DNA of 64,000 nt from Paralithodes platypus (GCA_032716605.1 CM064518.1:39425871-39489870), one strand, 5' to 3'; counted from the stretch's first letter, positions 1-10,984 are shown. The notes: generated by a model not told the origin, from the letters alone. A program made the numbers and translations.

Positions 1-286
1 TATACCAAGCCCTCCTCACAATTGCCTTCCCTTTCCTCCCCACACCCCCGTTCCTCCCCAACATACCTTCTCACACTCCCCCTTCCTCCTTCTCTGTTTT
101 CACCCCTCTGTAAAACTTCCCCCCCCCCTACTTTTCTTCTCTCTCTCTTTCCACCTTTGTCCTCCCTCTCCCTCTATCCTGCTTCTCCTTTCTTACCTCA
201 CAAACCATCTTCCTCCCAAAAAGGGACTGGAGTTCTCGAAAAGGGGTTCCAGTTCTGATGCTATTCTTTACTTACAGTGTGCTGGC
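1..286 (+). repeat. Pyrimidine-rich tract, probable LINE-A 3' UTR
   Basis: The plus strand is almost pure C/T for about 190 bases. A more complex block at about 190-287 (AGTTCTCGAAAAGGGG and the following TTACAGTGTGCTGGC) matches, reversed, the sequence at 10985-11062. That block lies downstream of a LINE-A reverse transcriptase remnant on the minus strand, so this is probably a plus-strand LINE-A 3' untranslated region. Open frames here are low-complexity Ser/Pro/Leu strings and are not genes. Confidence 0.5.
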
Positions 287-492
287 GTAACCCCTTCTGT
301 ACCGCCGACGCCTATTTTTATTTTATTTCAGCTACATTTAGACAACCTTAGGTAGGATACATTGTAGCTAAAAGGATAAATTGAGATAGTCTGTAGCCAT
401 TTAATGTGTAGACGTCCTTCCTATGTTGAATATAATCGTGTAATAGTTGCCAGAATATAATAAAAAAGACGTCTCCGGTACTGAATGGTAAA
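287..492. mobile_element. MITE-1 fold-back element
   Basis: Starts TAACCCCTTCTGTACCG and ends CGGTACTGAATGGTA, inverted repeats of each other. The arms stay complementary for most of the length (GACGCC with GACGTC, and the GCCAGAATATAATA motif near the right end). There is no coding capacity. Same family as 58886-59098, 61937-62151 and 63285-63499. Confidence 0.75.
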
Positions 493-529
493 TAATCCGG
501 AAGGGTTGATATCCTCCGAAGTCCTATTT

Positions 530-905
530 TACCTAACTAACTAATCCTCCCAACCTCCATCCTCCTCACACTTCACCACTCCCCATATTACCCCTTTTCC
601 CCATTACCCGTTTTTCCCCATTGGTTTTCTACCTCCTCATTATTCTCCTCTCTTTACTCGTTTATCACATTTCTCCCAGCCTTTTTTATCCTTCCCTTCC
701 TGCATTGTCCTTCCTCCCCACCTTCCCTCTCCCATATCCCCAACCCCGCTCATTTCTTCCCTTTCACCCCAACCCGCCCCACCTTTATCTACCCCTCTTC
801 CCTTCCTCTCCTTCTCCACCTTCCCTCTCTACTCTCCTCTCCCTTCCCCCTTCCCTCTCAACCCCACCTTAACTCCTCTTTCCGCCACACATCCCTCTCT
901 CTCAT
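530..905. repeat. Pyrimidine-rich low-complexity stretch
   Basis: C/T-rich plus strand with little G. It encodes only Ser/Pro/Leu-type strings. The duplicate at 5874-6249 carries the same stretch almost unchanged. It resembles the pyrimidine-rich untranslated DNA seen next to the LINE-A remnants, but I cannot assign it firmly. Confidence 0.6.
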
Positions 906-974
906 TCATACTTGATATGCTGTACTTTTCGCTCCTCTATCTCTGCATTCTTTCATATGTCTGTCTGGCTCTCT

Positions 975-981
975 GTATTCA

Positions 982-1020
<39 letters not shown>

Positions 1021-1027
1021 ATCTCTC

Positions 1028-1083
<56 letters not shown>
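975..1083. repeat. (CT)n microsatellite, interrupted
   Basis: About 100 bp of CT repeats with CGTCTCAT-type interruptions. The duplicate at 6328-6413 is an uninterrupted shorter CT tract, so the two copies differ here. Confidence 0.95.
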
Positions 1084-1085
<2 letters not shown>

Positions 1086-1171
1086 AATTCGACCCTTCCT
1101 ACCCATCTCACCTCACATTACCTCCCATTCCATCCCACAACAATTCATCTGTGCTACATCCCTCACTATCT

Positions 1172-1387
1172 TTAACCCATTGAGGATTACGACGCATTTT
1201 GACAGTTCATTGTAGCTATCATTAGACGATTGTATGCAACTTACGAATGATCTATGGTTACCAAAAGCGTAAAAACTATTTCAATTAACCCTCTGACTAC
1301 CATGTGCCCTTCCTAATATTATAAGAGCAATAGTTTAATAATAGCCAGAACCAACTTTCAAAATGTGTCATAATCCACAAGGGGTTG
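1172..1387. mobile_element. MITE-1 fold-back element, divergent subfamily
   Basis: Begins TTAACCCATTGAGGATTACG and ends AATCCACAAGGGGTTGA. The left arm motif GATTACGACGCATTTTG is matched on the right arm by CAAAATGTGTCATAATC, so both arms depart from the usual GTACCGGCGACGTCC in the same way. The internal motifs AATTAACCCTCTGACTACC and AATAGCCAGAA are family features. Confidence 0.75.
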
Positions 1388-1619
1388 ATCTCCCATACTC
1401 TTTCCCCACCTTTCACTATCTTTCCCCCTCTTTCCCTTCCTCCCCACCTCCTCCCCACCTCCTCCCCACCATTCTCTCCCACCCTCTCCTCACCCCCTTT
1501 TCCCCAGCCTTTGCATCTTGTTGCATTAATGGCTGAACCTGCATGGTCCATTGCAGAGATTTAATTCTGCAATCCTCCTGGCCCAGGGATTGAGGGAAAA
1601 AGTGGCGAATATATACATG

Positions 1620-1620
<1 letters not shown>

Positions 1621-1691
<71 letters not shown>

Positions 1692-1761
1692 AAGAGCGAG
1701 AGAAAGAGCGAGAGAAACGGTGGGTATAGATAAAGCTTGAAATTGGGTGAATATTTTGGGA

Positions 1762-1791
<30 letters not shown>
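1621..1791. repeat. (GA)n microsatellites
   Basis: A 64-bp GA tract, then GAGAGAAAGAGC repeats, about 75 bp of unique sequence and a second shorter GA tract. The same arrangement lies at 6952-7132 in the duplicate, with different lengths. Confidence 0.95.
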
Positions 1792-1796
<5 letters not shown>

Positions 1797-1871
1797 AGAG
1801 TGAGTGTGTGCAAGAGATATTGGGTGAAAGAATTTGACTAGACAAACGTGGATATAGTAATTATAAACAAC

Positions 1872-2342
1872 ACTAGCAGGGGTACCCAGCGTTGCCCGGG
1901 TTTAAATTCTACCATAATCACCATCACTACTACCACCACTACTACTACCACAATCATCACAATACTACTACTACCATAATCACCGGCCTCGACCTCCCTG
2001 TGCCTCATTAAACGGCGACCTCGATTTCGTCCGCTAAATGACCTTCCAATTTTGGATCTGACCTCATACTTATCCCCATTTTGGGGGGCTGCGACAACTT
2101 TCGTTCCATACACCTTTTCGAATCGGAGGCCTCCTTCTGCCCCAAACGGCAATTTTTTTTCAATTTATTTTCAATTTCGCCCTCGAAAACGACCTCCGAT
2201 CGTGGCCTCGCCCCCTCTATGACCTGACCCAGGTCAATTGACAACCCACATGCAAAGTTTCAGCTCCCCAGGTCCAAAACTGCGGCCGCCTATTAAGAAC
2301 ACAGACATACAAACAGACACACGAACTGATTTAATAATATAT
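1872..2342 (+). mobile_element. Non-LTR retroposon end (RTE-like), copy 1
   Basis: Begins ACTAGCAGGGGTACCCAGC followed by GTTGCCCGGGTTTAAATT. It ends with an ACAGACATACAAACAGACAC string and ATTTAATAATAT. In many invertebrates a GTTGCCCGGG start, a 'CAAAGTTTCAGCTCC' type block, an ACAGAC-rich string and an AATATAGAT end mark RTE-type LINE tails and their SINEs. Family assignment is from memory. About 60 bp near the start is CAC/TAC trinucleotide repeat. No intact reading frame. Confidence 0.5.
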
Positions 2343-2404
2343 AACATTTCATGGTAGGTCAGGATAGAATATTGAAATAAAATCATAATAATGAAGAGGA
2401 TTTA

Positions 2405-2775
2405 TTTTGGGTAGGAATATTCTGGTGTGAATATTCGAGTGAGATTACTTGGGTGGGTGATTTCAGGCGGTATATTTCGGGTGCTATGGATTGAGGTGGT
2501 ATAGGTTCGGGAGATATGAATCGGGTTGGGATGATTTGGGTGGATTATTTTGGTCAGTATGAATTGGTTGGATCCTTCTGGTGTGATGGTTCGTATAGGA
2601 TAATTCTGGTGGTACTATTTGCGCAGTATGATTCGCATAATATGGTTCGGGTGGTATGTTTCGGGGGGAATGTTTCGGGTGGAATGATTCGGGTGGTATG
2701 ATTCCGGTGGCATGATTCAAATGTCAAGATTCGTGTGGTACAATTCGGGTGGTATGAATCAGGTGGTTTGTTTGG
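2405..2775. repeat. 14-bp minisatellite, copy 1
   Basis: Degenerate tandem repeat with consensus GATTCGGGTGGTAT (14 bp), about 25 units. It is best conserved at the right end, for example at 2650-2770. The purine-rich G-tracts are all on the plus strand. Frames through it read as Pro/His/Ile/Thr repeats and are not genes. Confidence 0.85.
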
Positions 2776-2893
2776 GCATGTTGAAATGTGTTCCAATTAA
2801 TGTTCTCCACATATGTACTAGTTTTTGTTTATAATGTATGTGTACTATTATGCATGCACCACATTTTACAGTTGAGAGGAGGCCAATCTCTCT

Positions 2894-2993
2894 NNNNNNN
2901 NNNNNNNNNNNNNNNNNNNNNNNNNNNNNNNNNNNNNNNNNNNNNNNNNNNNNNNNNNNNNNNNNNNNNNNNNNNNNNNNNNNNNNNNNNNNN
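2894..2993. other. Assembly gap (100 N)
   Basis: Exactly 100 N, the usual placeholder for a gap of unknown size. It abuts the end of duplicate copy 1. Confidence 1.
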
Positions 2994-3703
2994 GGAATTA
3001 GTTTTTGGGTCTGCCCTTTTTTATTTACATATATCTCCACTCATTTTCTCTCTCTTTCTCATCTCTCTCCTCCTCTCTCTCACTCTCTCTCTCTCTCTCT
3101 CTCTCTTATTAAATGGAATGCACTTTAGTTCTTCTCCCTCTGCCGCGTTTGCCTCCCCTCGATTTTTTTTTTCTTCCATTTTCTCTTCTTCATCACCACT
3201 ACTACTACTTTTTTTGTTCTTCTTCTTACTTCTTCTTCTCCTCCGTTCTCCTTCTTCTTATATTCTCCATTTTGTCCTTATCTTTCTAACATTATGTTTT
3301 TGGCTTCTTCTTGAATTCTCTTTACTTTTCTTCTTTTTAACATCGGTTCGTTTCTAATTTTCGTTTACTTTCAGTTTATTTTCTCATCTACACTTATTGT
3401 CCTTTATGTTCTTTGCCCTCATGTCATTTTATTAACTCATGTTTTATCACCAGTTCGTGTATTTTGTTATTACCTGTCCTCAGTTGTTTACCCTTGCATT
3501 TTTCCATCCGACACTCTTTTTTGTCATTCGTATTTCTACCTTAGTGTTTACACTTTATTCATTCTTGCGTTATATTTTCTTTAACCTGTGTCTGTTTCTT
3601 CTGTACTCTAGTTTCTTTACATTTGCCGTCTCACTTCCGCCATCTCGTCTCTCTCTCTCTATCTCTATTCTCTCTCTCTCTCTCTCTCTCTTTATCTTAT
3701 ATA

Positions 3704-3754
<51 letters not shown>

Positions 3755-5344
3755 ATTGTTTTGTTCTTTGTTTTCTATTCTATATTTAAACTATAATCAT
3801 TATCTACGTGTAATTGAGTGTTATTAGTGAATATGTAGTATATTGCTGACTATATCCTTTTCTGAAACCGAAAGAAGTAACAACATGCTGTACTAAATGT
3901 ATGCATGTATGTATTTATGTTTGCGTAATGCGTGTACTCCTAGGTATATGTGTGCCATGATTTAGATGGATGTGCCGTATGTATGTATTAAAGAGTATGA
4001 ATGTGTACCACGCATAAACTTGCTTCCTTGTGAATGTAATAGTAACCCACATCAAAGAAAAATACGGGTGCTTCAAACTTTCATCCGTACTCTGAAGACA
4101 TCATTAAGGATGGGAATATTTTCCTAGTACAGTACAAAGAAAAACCCTGAGATCCTAGTTTATCACCTCTATTGGTATTGCTTTAGCTTCATGGTACCAC
4201 TACGGGCCACAACAGAGCATGATTTATGAAAAAATAGCCTGCAGAAATGTATAGTTTGTAGTACAAATACGTTGTCATAAACCTGATGCAACGAATCTTA
4301 ATTGGAGGAAACGTATGTATTAAGTGTATGTAGTTAAAGGGTAAAATTTAACATATCATATAATGTGTCAAAATGGTTCACTACGTTTTCACCACTTATC
4401 GTTGCAGGCGATTGTACATAATATTACAGTGCACTTTTCTTGGTATGGCGTTTATGTGTGTCTGAGTATTTTCTTTTTGTGAATTCAAACTCTTACTATT
4501 TATTATATCATATTCATATAACCATAATGCTTGTTCCACCTTTATGTGTATTCATCCCACAAGTTTGATAGACTTGGACGATCTCGTGTCCAACATTAAT
4601 TTCGCGTCACGTGTTCTCTTCTTTTACTGAGTATAATTTGGGATCCTACGCCTATTGTCAATTTTCTTTTCAAATTGTTAGCTAGTTAGTCTCAATGATA
4701 ATGTTCTACAATTTCAGTTCCCTCCTATCGTGACATTTATCTTACTGATTTAATGTTGTGTTCTATCTTTCCCCGTGCCTATATGTGTTCGAATGCTTCT
4801 CCTGGTGGGTATTATGCTAATAATTTATCTTTTACCTTTTTGTTCCTCTTCTTCAAACTTTCGATAACTCCCTCTTCTCACTCCCCCTTCTTCCTTCCCT
4901 CCCTCACCACATTCCCCTTCCCCCCTCCCTCCCTTTACACACTCCCCTACCTCCCTCCCTTCACACAATCCCCTTCCCTTCATCCCTCTTCAAACTCCCA
5001 CTCCCTCTCCCTCCTCACACTCTCCCTACCTCCCTTCTCAGACTCCCCCTCCTTTCTTCCCACCCATCGAGTGTCCTATAATATACTGTATGTGATGTGT
5101 GGTGGAGGATAGGTGTGGGATATGTGGATTATGGAGAGGTGTTCTAAGTTAAATATAATATAGATGTGGTGTGGGCGTTGTAGAGTGTGCCTGAACGGGG
5201 GTTTTATAGAGGTTCTTACTATAAGGAAACACCATCTCTATGACTATCTCTTTCGAACTGTCCTCTTTAAGTTAACTAACCCCAAGCTAGTGCCGATAAC
5301 AAGGCCAGTCGTGCTCATTCATTCAGGATAATTTAAAAAGAAAA
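2994..5344. other. Spacer between duplicate copies, no gene seen
   Basis: Contains a short CT tract (about 3045-3105), T/C-rich sequence to about 3700, and a (TA)n tract at 3712-3748. AT-rich unique sequence runs to about 4860, followed by a C/T-rich low-complexity stretch at 4868-5070 similar in style to 1-190. I see no conserved frame, RNA gene or recognised mobile element. Confidence 0.6.
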
Positions 5345-5630
5345 TATACCAAGCCCTCCTCACAATTGCCTTCCCTTTCCTCCCCACACCCCCGTTCCTC
5401 CCCAACATAACTTCTCACACTCCCCTTCCTCCTTCTCTGTTTTCACCCCACTGAAAAACGTTCCCCCCCCCTACATTTTCTTCTCTCTCTCTTTCCACCT
5501 TTGTCCTCCCTCTCCCTCTATCCTGCTTCTCCTTTCTTACCTCACAAACCATCTTCCTCCCAAAAAGGGACTGGAGTTCTCGAAAAGGGGTTCCAGTTCT
5601 GATGCTATTCTTTACTTACAGTGTGCTGGC

Positions 5631-5837
5631 GTAACCCCTTCTGTACCGCCGACGCCTATTTTTATTTTATTTCAGCTACATTTAGACAACCTTAGGTAGG
5701 ATACATTGTAGCTAAAAGGATAAATTGAGATAGTCTGTAGCCATTTAATGTGTAGACGTCATACCTATGTTGAATATAATCGTGTAATAGTTGCCAGAAT
5801 ATAATAAAAAAGACGTCTCCGGTACTGAATGGTAAAT
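5631..5837. mobile_element. MITE-1 fold-back element (duplicate of 287-492)
   Basis: Same element as at 287, carried inside the duplicated block, with TAACCCCTTCTGTACCG at the left and CGGTACTGAATGGTA at the right. One small difference lies in the arm (GACGTCATACC versus GACGTCCTTCC). Confidence 0.75.
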
Positions 5838-6325
5838 AATCCGGAAGGGTTGATATCCTCCGAAGTCCTATTTTACCTAACTAACTAATCCTCCCAACCT
5901 CCATCCTCCTCACACTTCACCACTCCCCATATTACCCCTTTTCCCCATTACCCGTTTTTCCCCATTGGTTTTCTACCTCCTCATTATTCTCCTCTCTTTA
6001 CTCGTTTATCACATTTCTCCCAGCCTTTTTTATCCTTCCCTTCCTGCATTGTCCTTCCTCCCCACCTTCCCTCTCCCATATCCCCAACCCCGCTCATTTC
6101 TTCCCTTTCACCCCAACCCGCCCCACCTTTATCTACCCCTCTTCCCTTCCTCTCCTTCTCCACCTTCCCTCTCTACTCTCCTCTCCCTTCCCCCTTCCCT
6201 CTCAACCCCACCTTAACTCCTCTTTCCGCCACACATCCCTCTCTCTCATTCATACTTGATATGCTGTACTTTTCGCTCCTCTATCTCTGCATTCTTTCAT
6301 ATGTCTGTCTGGCTCTCTGTATTCA

Positions 6326-6327
<2 letters not shown>

Positions 6328-6413
<86 letters not shown>
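6328..6413. repeat. (CT)n microsatellite
   Basis: Uninterrupted CT dinucleotides, the counterpart of the interrupted tract at 975-1083. Confidence 0.95.
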
Positions 6414-6414
<1 letters not shown>

Positions 6415-6502
6415 AATTCGACCCTTCCTACCCAATTCTCACCTCACATTACCTCCCATTCCATCCCACAACAATTCATCTGTGCTACATCCCTCACTAT
6501 CT

Positions 6503-6719
6503 TTAACCCATTGAGGATTACGACGCATTTTGACAGTTCATTGTAGCTATCATTAGACGATTGTATGCAACTTACGAATGATCTATGGTTACCAAAAGCG
6601 TAAAAACTATTTCAATTAACCCTCTGACTACCATGTGCCCTTCCTAATATTATAAGAGCAATAGTTTAATAATAGCCAGAACCAACTTTCAAAATGTGTC
6701 ATAATCCACAAGGGGTTGA
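6503..6719. mobile_element. MITE-1 fold-back element (duplicate of 1172-1387)
   Basis: Carried inside the duplicated block. TTAACCCATTGAGGATTACG is at the left and ATCCACAAGGGGTTGA at the right, with complementary, jointly altered arms. Confidence 0.75.
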
Positions 6720-6950
6720 TCTCCCATACTCTTTCCCCACCTTTCACTATCTTTCCCCTCTTTCCCTTCCTCCCACCTCCTCCCGCCACCTCCTCCCCAC
6801 CATTCTCTCCCACCCTCTCCTCACCCCCCTTTCCCCAGCCTTTGCATCTTGTTGCATTAATGGCTGAACCTGCATGGTCCATTGCAGAGATTTAATTCTG
6901 CAATCCTCCTGGCCCAGGGATTGAGGGAAAAAGTGGCGAATATATACATG

Positions 6951-6951
<1 letters not shown>

Positions 6952-7026
<75 letters not shown>

Positions 7027-7096
7027 AAGAGCGAGAGAAAGAGCGAGAGAAACGGTGGGTATAGATAAAGCTTGAAATTGGGTGAATATTTTGGGA

Positions 7097-7132
<36 letters not shown>
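6952..7132. repeat. (GA)n microsatellites
   Basis: GA tract, GAGAGAAAGAGC units, a spacer and a second GA tract. Counterpart of 1621-1791. Confidence 0.95.
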
Positions 7133-7135
<3 letters not shown>

Positions 7136-7210
7136 AGAGTGAGTGTGTGCAAGAGATATTGGGTGAAAGAATTTGACTAGACAAACGTGGATATAGTAAT
7201 TATAAACAAC

Positions 7211-7680
7211 ACTAGCAGGGGTACCCAGCGTTGCCCGGGTTTAAATTCTACCATAATCACCATCACTACTACCACCACTACTACTACCACAATCATCACA
7301 ATACTACTACTACCATAATCACCGGCCTCGACCTCCCTGTGCCTCATTAAACGGCGACCTCGATTTCGTCCGCTAAATGACCTCCAATTTTGGATCTGAC
7401 CTCATACGTATCCCCATTTTGGGGGGCTGCGAACAACTTTCGTTCCATACACCTTTTCGATCGGAGGCCTCCTTCTGCCCCAAACGGCAATTTTTTTCAA
7501 TTTATTTTCAATTTCGGCCTCGAAACGACCTCCGATCGTGGCCTCGCCCCCTCTATGACCTGACCCAGGTCAATTGACACCCACATGCAAAGTTTCAGCT
7601 CCCCAGGTCCAAAACTGCGGCCGCCTATTAAGAACACAGACATACAAACAGACACACGAACTGATTTAATAATATAGATA
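7211..7680 (+). mobile_element. Non-LTR retroposon end (RTE-like), copy 2
   Basis: Same element as 1872-2342. This copy preserves the end ATTTAATAATATAGATA, which fits the expected RTE-type terminus better than copy 1 (AATATATAAC). Confidence 0.5.
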
Positions 7681-7744
7681 CATTTCATGGTAGGTCAGGA
7701 TAGAATATTGAAATAAAATCATAATAATGAAGAGGATTTATTTT

Positions 7745-8105
7745 GGGTAGGAATATTCTGGTGTGAATATTCGAGTGAGATTACTTGGGTGGGTGATTCA
7801 GGCGGTATATTTCGGGTGCTATGATTGAGGTGGTATAGTTCGGGAGATATGAATCGGGTGGGATGATTTGGGTGGTATTATTTGGTCAGTATGAATTGGT
7901 TGGATGCTTCTGGTGTGATGGTTCGTATAGGATAATTCTGGTGGTACTATTTGCGCAGTATGATTCGCATAATATGGTTCGGGTGGTATGTTTCGGGGGG
8001 AATGTTTCGGGTGGAATGATTCGGGTGGTATGATTCCGGTGGCATGATTCAAATGTCAAGATTCGTGTGGTACAATTCGGGTGGTATGAATCAGGTGGTT
8101 TGTTT
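7745..8105. repeat. 14-bp minisatellite, copy 2
   Basis: GATTCGGGTGGTAT-type units as in 2405-2775, slightly shorter because of single-base losses. Confidence 0.85.
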
Positions 8106-8303
8106 GGGCATGTTGAAATGTGTTCCAATTAATGTTCTCCACATATGTACTAGTTTTGTTATAATGTATGTGTACTATTATGCATGCACACATTTTACAG
8201 TTGAGAGGAGGCCAATCTCTCTCTTGCTAAAACACGAATCTGTTGAAAAATATCACTAATTATAGGATACTGGATACTGTACTCTCTACCTACCTCAGAT
8301 TTT

Positions 8304-8333
8304 TTTTCTCTCTCTCTCTCTCTCTCTCTCTCG

Positions 8334-8401
<68 letters not shown>

Positions 8402-8490
8402 AGCGTTGTAGTTATAGACACATTTGCACTTTCCTTATTGGCCGTTACTCGTTGGAGTACTTATGTACCCTGATCGCTTATTGTACAAAT

Positions 8491-8560
<70 letters not shown>
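8304..8560. repeat. Two (CT)n microsatellites
   Basis: CT tracts at about 8306-8397 and 8491-8560 are separated by about 95 bp of unique sequence. The first is broken by CGCTCTCG. Confidence 0.95.
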
Positions 8561-8564
<4 letters not shown>

Positions 8565-9130
8565 GCATAGACACTGATACCAACTCATCGAAGCTTTCAA
8601 AATACTAACTGGGTTTGACAGTTTGTATTATAACAAATGTGTATCCAAAATATGTATGTATAACGCGACCATGCCCGGATGTAAGAGCAGAACAGCTTTA
8701 CTGATCATATTAATATATTTGTGATTTGTTTTTTCCACATAAGAGAGTTTTTCTTAGAAGCTGTAATTACTGTAGCTTTTCTGTATAGTAGTTTCAGAAC
8801 AGAGTAGATTGTATTTTGTACACTTTGCAGTTAGTATTCTGTAATTTGTCTTCATCTAAAGCATCTACTTGGAATATACAGCAAGGTCTTGGAGATACTT
8901 AATATTCCTTGTAAATCTTTCCACCACTCTCACACTCCAGCAATCAGCATCAGTAAACACATAATCCGGGCCCCTGGCTACCCTATTACAAGCCTCGGGG
9001 ATTGCTATTTTCATCCTCTCTCGCTCACTCTCTCTTTCATAAATCTATATTCCTCCATACAATACCTTCAGGCATCTGTTTCTTTCTGTTTTACTCACTT
9101 ACACACTAAAAAGACACATACACAAACACA
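8561..9130. other. Unique AT-rich stretch, no gene seen
   Basis: No conserved frame, no inverted repeat and no recognised element found by reading. Confidence 0.5.
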
Positions 9131-9152
9131 AACCCTCTCTCTCTCTCTCTCT

Positions 9153-9285
9153 TCTTTGCTATCCTTTCCTTCCACTGTACCTTACTCTCGGGTTAGCTAT
9201 CTCTACTAGAATTAAGTCCTGACCACCTCGCTGGGATCGTAATGTCTGTGTGGTCAGTGCATCTATGTAAATCTATGTATGTAAA

Positions 9286-9343
<58 letters not shown>
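9153..9343 (+). mobile_element. CT-tailed repeat (LINE-F 3' end family)
   Basis: A block of about 135 bp (from CTTTGCTATCC to TATGTAAATAT) runs straight into (CT)n and is preceded by a shorter CT tract. Matching blocks lie at 40551-40690 (plus) and 51201-51348 (minus), also with CT or GA on both sides, and a diverged one at 26722-26797. The motif AGTCCTGACCACCTCGCTGG and GTGTGGTCAGTG are shared. The 3' part resembles the tail downstream of the LINE-F remnant at 52331-52600. Confidence 0.75.
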
Positions 9344-9345
<2 letters not shown>

Positions 9346-10277
9346 GACCCCTAATAATCCGAGTCCCCTGCAGATTTGTAGATATTTTGACACCTCCTCT
9401 TGTCTCAGCCGGCCCCCACGTCTAATGGGAATGGGATGGTAAGTCTTATGAAAGTACTCCTGCTTATAGCTATTATTATCTTACTTTAAATTCGTATGTG
9501 AGCCTGCCGTTTTAACAAATGTTCATAAATGGGGCCAGCCCTCATAAATTGACACTCGGGAAAAAAATACATATATATAATATATATATATATATATATA
9601 GACTGTATATAGTATACATACCGGGCAAATGGGACTCGTTAACCTTGATCGGCAACCCATCTAGGCGAGACAGCCGTATAATAATCTGGGTCGATGGGAC
9701 TCGTCAGCCTGTTTAGGCGAGTAAACTTTATACAAATCCGTATTGCTTATCTAAGGGTGAATCATGTTAGTGGATGGACTAGCTGCACACCACTGCAAGC
9801 AAATTGTGCAAAAAAGATACATAGCAGGCCACGGAGTTGAACGGACCCTATATTGAGTGGTCAATCCTGTAAGTCTCAGTAAACTGGCAAAGGTTGTCCA
9901 TCTCACAGGGAATATGTCCACTTGGGGGTAGCTTGTGTATTACCAGCCTTATGAATAGGAGTAAGGCGTCCGGAAATATATAGATAGATAGATATACATA
10001 ATCCCTTTCACTTTCTATTACTCGCTCGATAACACACTTCCACTGAATCGCTGTTAACCCCTGGGTTGAATAGTAATGGGGAAAGCATATTAATTATATT
10101 CTTGGTTAAGTAGGGTCAAGCCCCCTATGATTGTTCTGTGAACTAATAATATCTAGCATACTGCCCTGCGCTAGCTATCATTTGCCGGAGAAAAACCGTC
10201 CATCCTCCTAACTCACATGGCCCTCGCGTGTAATGGGATGGTAATTCAGTTTTAGTACATGTCTTTATAATTAATAC
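9344..10277. other. Unique sequence with minor repeats
   Basis: Contains a (TA)n tract at 9571-9600, an imperfect repeat GGGACTCGT(T/C)A(A/G)CC at about 9629 and 9697, and two similar snippets ending TAATGGGATGGTAA (9430 and 10232), the remains of some dispersed repeat. No gene seen. Confidence 0.5.
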
Positions 10278-10666
10278 TTAAGGGGCCCACCTCGCTTTTT
10301 TTCTCTGTCTCTACCTCTCTCTTTGGCTTGCATCCATTCTGCCCCATTCATCCTACTGTTTTAAGACGTTTAACCCCATCCAGGTGTCAATATTTTCCTG
10401 GCGAGCGGTAACGAGCCAGCATATATATATTTTTATTGTGATAGCAAGCTAAATTTGTACATTTTTCGATAGAAAAATTTCTCCGGCGAAGCCGGATTTC
10501 TCCATACAATGCTGGATCGCTATTGCTCGCCAGGAAGAAATCGACACCTGGATGGGGATAAACGTCTTAAAACAGTTGGCTGAATGGGGCTGAATGAATA
10601 CAAGCCAGGGAAAGAGAGAAAAGGAGAGAAAGATACAAAACAAAAAAAGCCGGTGACCTCCCTTAC
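10278..10666. mobile_element. MITE-2 fold-back element, subfamily A
   Basis: Left end TTAAGGGGCCCACCTCGC. Right end GCCGGTGACCTCCCTTAC, where the final TTAA has become TTAC. The arms carry GTTTTAAGACGTTTA (left) and TAAACGTCTTAAAAC (right). A core hairpin CCGGCGAAGCCGG lies at 10483-10495. It is the inverse orientation of the copy at 37494-37879 and has no coding capacity. Confidence 0.85.
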
Positions 10667-10792
10667 CCTGCGTGGTCACTGTATATATATATGTGTAACT
10701 CAAGATTAATGTATTTATTTGCGTGTTACCAGATGCAAAAAACTTGATATCTCTTACAAATAAAATCCATGTAATAGCTGGACAGTTTGCTA

Positions 10793-10826
10793 GAGAGAGA
10801 GAGAGAGAGAGAGTGAGAGTGAGAGT

Positions 10827-10864
<38 letters not shown>

Positions 10865-10930
10865 GGAAGAGTGGAGAGGGAGGAAGAGAGGAGGGGGAGG
10901 GTAGTAGAAGGGAGGAGATGGATGAAGAGA
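10793..10930. repeat. (GA)n and purine-rich tract
   Basis: GA dinucleotides with GTGAGT interruptions grading into GGAGG-type purine-rich sequence. It may be the reverse-complement pyrimidine tail of the LINE-A copy to its right. Confidence 0.85.
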
Positions 10931-10984
10931 GGATTTACGTAGTTAAAACAGGACTTCAGAGCATATCAACCATTTTGGATTATT

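Larger units (their letters stand above)
1..2893 (+). repeat. Segmental duplicate, copy 1
   Basis: The whole stretch recurs at 5345-8221 with the same order of elements and only scattered substitutions, homopolymer indels and microsatellite length changes. Offset at the left end is 5344 bp. The copy ends exactly where the run of N begins, and its left edge is at or beyond the window start. It could be a true head-to-tail duplication or an unpurged second haplotype placed beside the gap. Confidence 0.95.
5345..8221 (+). repeat. Segmental duplicate, copy 2
   Basis: Matches 1-2893 end to end. Differences are mainly one-base indels in homopolymers (for example near 7438, 7455 and 7500) and CT/GA tract lengths. 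To the right it continues beyond the shared sequence into TTGCTAAAACACG, whereas copy 1 stops at the gap. Confidence 0.95.

Noticed and set aside
912..1183. Open frames through the CT tracts (Ser-Leu repeats) and GA tracts (Arg-Glu repeats)
   Set aside because: Dinucleotide repeats have no stops in several frames at once. The frames overlap on both strands, have no start or splice context and differ between the duplicates.
2484..2796. Minus-strand frames rich in His/Thr/Ile/Pro across the 14-bp minisatellite
   Set aside because: They arise from a tandem repeat whose length is not a multiple of three. Two frames are open at once, and single-base indels between duplicates break them.
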